From: Amphiura filiformis
Lineage: Eukaryota > Echinodermata > Ophiuroidea > Amphilepidida > Amphiuridae
Reading direction: 5' to 3'
DNA: 64,000 nucleotides
NCBI RefSeq assembly: GCF_039555335.1
Contig: NC_092640.1
Span: 39,786,295-39,850,294, forward strand
Of this stretch, positions 45,601 through 54,600 are shown in pieces. Within the stretch, counting starts at the first letter, position 1. Every line of letters starts with the position of its first letter. The notes beneath the pieces are model-generated. The model searched no databases, was not told where the DNA came from, and saw only the letters and a program-made list of their open reading frames with translations. The translations under genes were made by a program, and so were the position numbers.

Positions 45601-48600
45601 GAATCAAGGATGTGAAGGAGGAATTAAAATCACTTAGTGTTGTAGCAAGGATCAAGGATATTAAGGAGGTATTATAATCACTTAGTGTTGTAGCAAGAAT
45701 CAAGGATGTGAAGGAGGAATTAAAATCACTTAGTGTTGTAGCAAGGATCAAGGATATGAAGGAGGTATTATAATCTCTTAGTGTTGTAGCAAGGATCAAG
45801 GATGTGAAGGAGATATTATAATCACTTAGTGTTGTAGCAAGGATCAAGGATGTGAAGGAGACATTATAATCTCTTAGTGTTGTAGCAAGGATCAAGGATA
45901 TGAAGGAGGTATTATAATCTCTTAGTGTTGTAGCAAGGATCAAGGATGTGAAGGAGATATTATAATCACTTAGTGTTGTAGCAAGGATCAAGGATGTGAA
46001 GGAGATATTATAATCTCTTAGTGTTGTAGCAAGGATCAAGGATATGAAGGAGGTATTATAATCACTTAGTGTTGTAGCAAGGATCAAGGATGTGAAGGAG
46101 GAATTAAAATCACTTAGTGTTGTAGCAAGGATGTGAAGGAGATATTATAATCTCTTAGTGTTGTAGTCAAGGATCAAGGATGTGAAGGAGATATTATAAT
46201 CTCTTAGTGTTGTAGCAAGGATCAAGGATGTGAAGGAGATATTATAATCTCTTAGTGTTGTAGTCAAGGATCAAGGATGTGAAGGAGATATTATAATCTC
46301 TTAGTGTTGTAGCAAGGATCAAGGATGTGAAGGAGATATTATAATCACTTAGTGTTGTAGCAAGGATCAAGAATGTGAAGGAGGTATTATAATCTCTTAG
46401 TGTTGTAACAAGGATCAAGAATGTGAAGGAGGGATTATAATTACTTAGTGTTGTAGCAAGGATCAAGGATGTGAAGGAGGTATTATAATCACTTAGTGTT
46501 GTAGCAAGGATCAAGGATGTGAAGGAGGTATTATAATCTCTTAGTGTTGTAGCAAGGATCAAGGATGTGAAGGAGATATTATAATCTCTTAGTGTTGTAG
46601 TCAAGGATCAAGGATGTGAAGGAGATATTATAATCTCTTAGTGTTGTAGCAAGGATCAAGGATGTGAAGGAGATATTATAATCTCTTAGTGTTGTAGTCA
46701 AGGATCAAGGATGTGAAGGAGATATTATAATCTCTTAGTGTTGTAGCAAGGATCAAGGATGTGAAGGAGATATTTTAATCTCTTAGTGTTGTAGTCAAGG
46801 ATCAAGGATGGGAAGGAGATATTATAATCTCTTAGTGTTGTAGCAAGGATCAAGGATGTGAAGGAGATATTATAATCACTTAGTGTTGTAGCAAGGATCA
46901 AGAATGTGAAGGAGGTATTATAATCTCTTAGTGTTGTAACAAGGATCAAGAATGTGAAGGAGGTATTATAATCACTTAGTGTTGTAGCAACGATCAATGA
47001 TGTGAAGGAGGTATTATAATCTCTTAGCAAGGATCAAGGATGTGAAGGCGGTATTATAATCACTAAATGTTGTAGCCAAGGATCAAGGATGTGAAGGAGG
47101 TATTATAATCACCTAGTGTTGTAGCAAGGATCAATGATGTGAAGGAGGTATTATAATCTCTTAGTGTTGTAGCAAGGATCAAGGATGTGAAGGAGGTATT
47201 ATAATCTCTTAGTGTTGTAGCAAGGATCAAGGATGTGAAGGCGGTATTATAATCACTAAGGGTTGTAGCCAAGGATCAAGGATGTGAATGAGGTATTATA
47301 ATCACTTAGTGTTGTAGCAAGGATCAAGGATGTGAAGGAGGTATTATAATCTCTTAGTGTTGTAGCAAGGATCAAGGATGTGAAGGAGGTATTATAATCA
47401 CTTAGTGTTGTAGCAAGGATCAAGGATGTGAAGGAGGTATTATAATCTCTTAGTGTTGTAGCAGAGGATCAAGGATGTGAAGGAGATATTATAATCACTT
47501 AGTGTTGTAGCAAGGATCAAGGATGTGAACTAGGTATTATAATCACTTAGTGTTGTAGCAAGGATCAAGGATGTGAAGGAGGTATTATAATCTCTTAGTG
47601 TTGTAGCAAGGATCAAGGATGTGAAGGCGGTATTATAATCACTAAATGTTGTAGCCAAGGATCAAGGATGTGAAGGAGGTATTATAATCACCTAGTGTTG
47701 TAGCAAGGATCAAGGATGTGAAGGAGGTATTATAATCTCTTAGTGTTGTAGCAAAGATCAAGGATGTGAAGGCGGTATTATAATCACTAAATGTTGTAGC
47801 CAAGGATCAAGGATGTGAAGGAGGTATTATAATCACCTAGTGTTGTAGCAAGGATCAATGATGTGAAGGAGGTATTATAATCTCTTAGTGTTGTAGCAAG
47901 GATCAAGGATGTGAAGGAGGAATTAAAATCACTTGGTGTTGTAGCAAGGATCAAGGATGTGAAGGAGATATTATAATCACTTAGTGTTGTAGCAAGGATC
48001 AAGGATGTGAAGGAGGTATTATAATCACTAAGTGTTGTAGCAAGGATCAAGGATGTGAAGAAGATATTATAATATCTTAGTGTTGTAACAAGGATCAAGG
48101 ATTTGAAGGAGGTATTATAATCACTTAGTGTTGTAGCAAGGATCAAGGATGTGAAGGAGGTATTATAATCACTTAGTGTTGTGGCAGGGATCAAGGATGT
48201 GAAGGAGGTATTATAATCACTAAGTGTTGTAGCAAGGATCAATGATGTGAAGGAGGCATTATAATCTCCTAGTGTAGTAGCCAAGAATCAAGGACGTGAA
48301 GGCGGTATTATAATCACTCACTTTTGTAGCTAAGGATCAAGAGTGTAATGGAGGTATTATAACTTCTTTGTGTTGTAGCAAGGATCAAGGATGTGAAGGC
48401 GGTATTATAATCTCTTAGTGCTGTAATAGAATCAATGATGTGAAGGCGGTATTATAATGTTTTATAGTGTTGCAGCGAGGATCAAGGATGTAAAGAAGAT
48501 ATTATAATATATTAGTGCACTTTAATATAAATGCTGATGTTTATTTCCCCACTCACCATCAAAGCTCTTGATTGGATAATTACAAAGCACGCCCCCATCG

Positions 48601-51600
48601 ATGCAAACTTCAAGTTCAGTCATGACTGGCTGAGTTTGACCTGAGCAACAACAAATAATGCACATTTAAAAAAAAAAAAAGAAATAAAAAGCTTTAAACT
48701 GTACACAAAAAGCCTGAGCAAAGTGAGCGAATGTTGAAATCAGCGCCGTTTTGGAAATTATCATCTTTGCAAGGATTTTGTACGCAAATGATATTATAAC
48801 GATATAGTCAACAGTGGTCGGACTATTGGAGTCACGGGTTCGAATCCTGCTGTTGGCTTTGTTATGATTGTTTTTCCTCTCCTGGTCCTTCGTATTATTG
48901 TAGGTCTACTAGTTAAACTTCACGCTATTTTGTATAAATCATTCAAATTATGTTGTGCCGTTTCGTGTACTATCTTCAGTAGACGATGGCGATTAAGTCT
49001 TTTTACATAATTTGCACAATTTTGGCATTCTAATATTTAATAGTACACATAGACCGATCTGGCTGAAAATGATATGAAAGAAGTTATATTCAGTATAGAG
49101 TACATAAACAGGGTGACAATATGTGAATATTTCATGTGAATCCGACATTTCGTACTAAACATATTGACGAAAATGTAATTTCAGATGGATTGTTTTACAT
49201 CTAACTCAGACAATTCTTGCGGAAATTCGTTGCCACACCAGCATCGCTCTGCAGGGTCTATTGTTCTATTGTTTCCGATTAGAGCGCTGACATATTGGAA
49301 AATGTTGCCAATCAATATTCATGAGAGTGTACATTCAACGTCCAGTTTTCGAAATTGGGTGACTTGTGTTTGGCAGGTGTGAAATACATCTGACTGGGCG
49401 TTTTAATTACGTAACGAATAAAGGCATTGACATCATCGAATGGCTGCCCAGTGCTGTTATGTGTTTAATTATTATATAGGCCTATAATAATTATTATTAA
49501 ATGTATTCATCATTCCTTTCTTTTCCCTTCTCTGTACTTCTTTCCTAGGCCTACACTTTATCACTTCCTCGCTCTCCTTGTCCCCTCTCACCCTCCCTCT
49601 CTCATTCCCATCATTTCCTTATATTTCTATTTATCTACTTGTCTTTATTATATCTTTTCATTTCTCCCTTCCGCCAGCCCTCTCTCATTCTCCATATCCC
49701 CTCCTCCCCTCTTCCTTCCTCCTCCCCTCCCAAGACTTCTCACAGGGGTGAATCTGCCCCTTCCCAACCCCTCCCCTCTTTGGGTACGCCACTATTTCTA
49801 TACCAATCTCTTTCTTAAAATAAAATTAAATGAAAATTATAGGCCTACACTTATACTTACATGTATACGTATAGCGAGTACCATTATAGTGTAATATAAG
49901 TGGAAATGGCAGCCTTCATACATTCTAATGTGTAATCGATCAGCAAGAGCATTCAATTTATTTAAATGAAGCGCCTAAAGCCAGGTGGGTGGTAAAGATG
50001 ATTGCATCGACAGCTAAAGCCTCCTTTATACTGCCCTACCATGGCAAAAGGGCCTAACTAACAAATTGATTTTTTAGAGATAATTGATTAAAACCATGCT
50101 CAGCCTGTATTGACTTGTACATAGTAACCCATCCTAATTGGGGTAATTATTAGTGTTTGCAGGTTAGAATAAAAGTGTTTTATGTTTTTAATAGGTAGAT
50201 ATAGTATCCATTGACCTTCCTGTGGTGAAAACTCCATTTCTCAAAAACTGTTAGTTAGGCCCTGTTGCCATGGTAGGGCAGTATAGACTTCAGACCCACA
50301 CAAGCACACATTGGGATACATGGGAACAATGGTACCACTTTACACATGACTGCCCTTACACATGACTGTATCGTGGTCACTTATTGATACTCGCCTGTTG
50401 TGTAGAGCGTTAATATGATGCCGGATCAGTGACCAATTTAATGGCGGGACCCCTTTGTTCGAAACAATGGTACCACTTTTATGAATAGCCTGTCGCAACT
50501 TCTAATCGGCATCAAAGGAACAAAGCATTATATAATCTATTGCGACTCTATTAAAAGCTCTTTGGTTAAAACCATATACTCGCGAGAGTTAAGTATGTAA
50601 TATTTCTTTATATTATTTGTACAACGGTTGATAATGCACATTCAGCTTATAGTCTCCCCTTGCCACCCCCAATTCACATGTTGAGAGATTATAATGTAGA
50701 AATGATGACGATGTTGCCTAAATCAACATTGCAATAGGGGAGCGGGGAAGGATGTTGGCCAATTAACACTTTGGTGTCGCAACCTTTTTAGCCAGAATCG
50801 TAGGTTTCCTATTTTGAACAGACGATTAAAGCCATATTATAACATTTCTGTAAAAATAGATTAGCATTTGTTTTCCATAAAATGTTAGCTTTTCCTGTCA
50901 GATATGTCCCCTTTTAATTTTGAGCCGAACAAGTGAGGTAAAGCAAAGAAAATTGGAATTTACTACTAGCGCCAATGCATGTTACTCCACCGGTTGTAAT
51001 ACGGTGCGACCCTCTGGAGTGTGTGTATGTGTGTCCCGCACGCCGTGTACGGGGTGTGTTTATGTGTTATGAACATCGCAGATACGTGTTCGACTAATAT
51101 TTCCATCGTAATAATAAAACGACGGTTCCTGGTTTTATTCAAAATCTCAGCGCCTAAAGCCTTGATTTTTGTTTACTAAAGTACATTACAATCGTGTAAA
51201 AACCAGAATTTAAAAAAAATTGAGGGCGTTTTCCTCAGCAAATGTTACAATATGGCTTTAAAATTTAAATTGTAATGCAAAAATATTGATCAGTAAACAA
51301 GCATATGCTGCCCACGGAATGCATTATTAAGTATTCCATCTGGAACTATCTGAAATGAATACATTTTGGAAATTAATATTACTTGTTTCTCATATATATC
51401 AGGGAATTTAAAAAAAAATTTCATCTTGTTTACTATGTTTACCTGGAATGCTTACAGACATTCTCAGTGCTCTGCTGATAGGCATTGAGGGCGTGGTTTT
51501 CACGTGACAATAAATGCAATCCATCTGCATAATATCTGTTGTAGTAATAACCAATTCTCTTCCAGTCTTCTGATATAACTGGAAAACAACATAGAACCCA

Positions 51601-54600
51601 GTGTTGAGAACTAACAAGAATACCGACAGTATGTTTCAGTTATAACTGAGGTCATTCAGCATTTGAGGTGATATTATATATGCGGTAAATTTGATTCACT
51701 ATAGACCTTTTTCCCTCTTTCCCATCATGCACTATTCCAGGGGGGTATGAGTGTCGCAAAATACATCATCTCCCGGGGGAGTACAGAGTTATGTTCATTA
51801 CATTCTGGAATACGGACATTTCGACTGGTGCCTTCATCACAAAAAAGGAATCCCCGATAATGATGATAATGGCGCCACGATCACTAATACCTTTCGGGGG
51901 CAAAACACAACATTTCTATGCCTTATGGACATGGTGTCGTCGCCAAAAAAAGTTTCCTGTTATTGAAACCTAACTTTTTATACATTTTATAGACCTAATG
52001 GTGAAAAACTGATGACGGGACACTCAGTGATATTTTACCGGCGTCCGTTTCACTTTTTTTTCGGAGTTGAAAATAAAACGAAAACAAAATCTCTTACACA
52101 GATGTTCTGCATCGCTCCGTAACTGCATCACTCGTGTATTCAATAATTGCATAATTAGTAACATCGATGGCCTTTACGATAATCCGCATATATGGAATCA
52201 GTATGCCCATATTAAGACAAAATAATTGCAAAGTCCTGGCAAAGACCATCGGATGCACACGATCTATGAGGTTGATGAACTACGTCATACCCCCCTGGAA
52301 TAGTGCATTGTGGAATAGAGGGAAAAAGGTCTATACACAGCACCATTTGCGGTATTATATTTAAGAACTTTCGTTATGATGTGCTCAAAACCGAGTATAT
52401 TTACGTTCCGCGTATTGTGACACCTAAATCGGTACAATGTGACTTTATTTTTCCCAACTTATAATATCAATTTGAATGAAAACGAGAGTATTGCAAAGTG
52501 ACAAAATTTACGTGTTGATCTGTCACGGTGTAATGAGCCCCATTATAAAGGCCGGCGGGAATCGCCCTGAAGGAGAAACTACCCAAATTTGCTAATTATG
52601 AAAAAGTTGTCTGTTTTCAAATTGGTATAACGTAGGGGAATAAAGACGCATCGTGCCGAATAAGGTATCCAAATCCGCCGAAAAAAAGTCACCACCTTAG
52701 GTTTTGTGTCTTTAATACTCTGCGTGTTAGCCATAGGCTTAATTCAACATAAAAAGTTTTAAGATATCAAGAGCTATCTTAAGAACACTGAACCAATGAA
52801 TACTGGGCTAGTTTGTACTCATTTTAATGCATTTTTCATGCTGATTCCAAATATGTTCATGAAAATTTACAATTCTGAAATGTTGTTAATTTTAAAAATA
52901 AAAATTAAACTTGTCGTCTGCAGTTGACATCCGCGTGGAAAGAGTTAAGATAATTATTACTTTCTGTAGTTAGGTTAACAAAACGACTGGAAGTCTAAGA
53001 CTAATTCAATTAGTGTTGACCTGACCGTAGGTCAGGTCAAAGGGTATTCCTTGTTCAGCGAAAAGTTTGTATTATTCATGTTATTATCTCCGTCATTACC
53101 CGTCAGTTGTAGTTTCTCTTACCTAGCTGTGTTAAGGATAAGACATAAAAGTTTCTTCACAAAGCTAAACTTTTATTTGTCAGTGTTTTGTGTCACATAA
53201 CGTAGGTTTAACTCCAGTAAACGTTTTTAAGTATACGGATTTTTGTGTGTAGTATAGTAACATACCTGAAGAAACGTATAATCGGGATCACCTGTTTTAG
53301 CTTCGATGAGTTGACCAAACCATTTGTACAAATTAACACCGGAATGTAATCCATATTTGAAAACAAGATTTGGTATATAAGAAAATACACCGAACATTGC
53401 ATCTGAAAACATAAATATTTAAAGTTTAAAAAATTTGCATTTTACAATAATCTGTGACCAAAGCTAGAAATACATAAAACATTGAAGGTTTTGTCATTGC
53501 TGTGACTAAATATACAGGGTGTATCAAAATAAAGTATACAGTTTGAAAAATGTCACTATATTTAAAAGTGTGAGGTATTTGGTCAAAATAATTTAGTTGA
53601 TAGCTGAATCTTGTCCTCCCACAACTGTAAAATCACTGGCGTGTGGCCATTTATAAAGACTAAGTGGCTATTTTTGTGAGCTGTGTAAAAATGCAGTTGC
53701 GCGAAGTCAATTAAAATAACATGAAAAGCACAGTTTCACCTCTTTCTTTACAGTAATTGACTGAATTGAATTGCAGGAGGTCCTGTGTCACAACCTGGGG
53801 TACCTTTGTGTTACATAGTAGAAAAATGAAATGTTTCAAACATTTTACCTACACGTCTCATTTGAAGTGGTTCATCCTCCTGAGGTTAAAAGATGAGAGA
53901 GTGCGGGCAAAAACAATCACAAAGTAGGTGGGATTTAACCCCACCTCTTTTATCCACATTTACAATCATTCTGAGCAAGTATTAGTCTTTTAAATAACCT
54001 TCTGTATTTATTTACTTGGTTTAGATGTCTGGGAGTTCATTTAGACATTTTTTTTTACTAGATTCAACTTTTTAATGGGGGTTATAGATCAAATTTACGA
54101 TACGAATCCCTCCCCGTAATCCTCCTCCCCCTAATCCTCAACCACCCTTAGCACATTTCATGCCAACCTATTTTAAAACAGGTTAAAAACATGAGTAATA
54201 TAGAATAAATTAGCCTCAGTTTAAGACCTAATTGAATCTTCTAAGTGAAGGAATATTTAAGATACAGTATTTTGAAATCCAAGCTGCACATCAAAATGTA
54301 ACAAAACCACCTTTTTGGGTACCCCAGTATATGACACAGGATCAGAACTGTTTAGCAATCGTGTGATTGCTTTGAAGCACCAAGTGGAATGGAACATAAG
54401 ATCTCTTGATATTACACCTCTAGATGTCTTCTTGTGGGGCCATCTGAAGTCAAAAGTTTTTACAAGTCCTCCTGCAGATCTTGAGCATGTTGATGAACTC
54501 CAGCGACACGTAATTGCACAAGTTGACATCCCCAGGCAGGACCACTCTCATAAGCCGTGCTGTGATGTCAAATTGCAGCTAACAAAATGCTCCAAACTAT

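Larger units (their letters stand above)
30660..48515. repeat. Minisatellite array: about 350 copies of a 48-bp unit filling intron 5 of the patatin gene
   Basis: The unit on the plus strand is GTAGCAAGGATCAAGGATGT-GAAGGAGGTATTATAATCTC-TTAGTGTT. Most units are exactly 48 bp; variants are 49 bp (GTAGCCAAGG or GTAGTCAAGG) and 45-46 bp (GAAGAGGTATT). Two sites vary in a combinatorial way: CTCTTA versus CACTTA, and GGTATT versus GATATT or GGAATT. Because 48 is divisible by three, the minus strand stays open as ATTL[SR]DYN[TIS]SFTSLIL; frame slips occur at the 49- and 45-bp units. Five foreign inserts break it. Copies at the left edge (30660-30980) follow an 84-bp two-unit pattern, and copies at the right edge (48250-48515) are the most degenerate. 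It ends about 40 bp from the exon 5 donor. Confidence 0.98.

Noticed and set aside
30660-48515. CRISPR-like or protein-coding repeat array
   Set aside because: There are no unique spacers, the repeats are directly adjoining, the host is eukaryotic, and the array lies between two exons that join in phase. The long frames are explained by the 48-bp period.
49185-49382. 65-codon plus-strand frame
   Set aside because: No recognisable domain, no supporting splice context, and it lies antisense in an intron.
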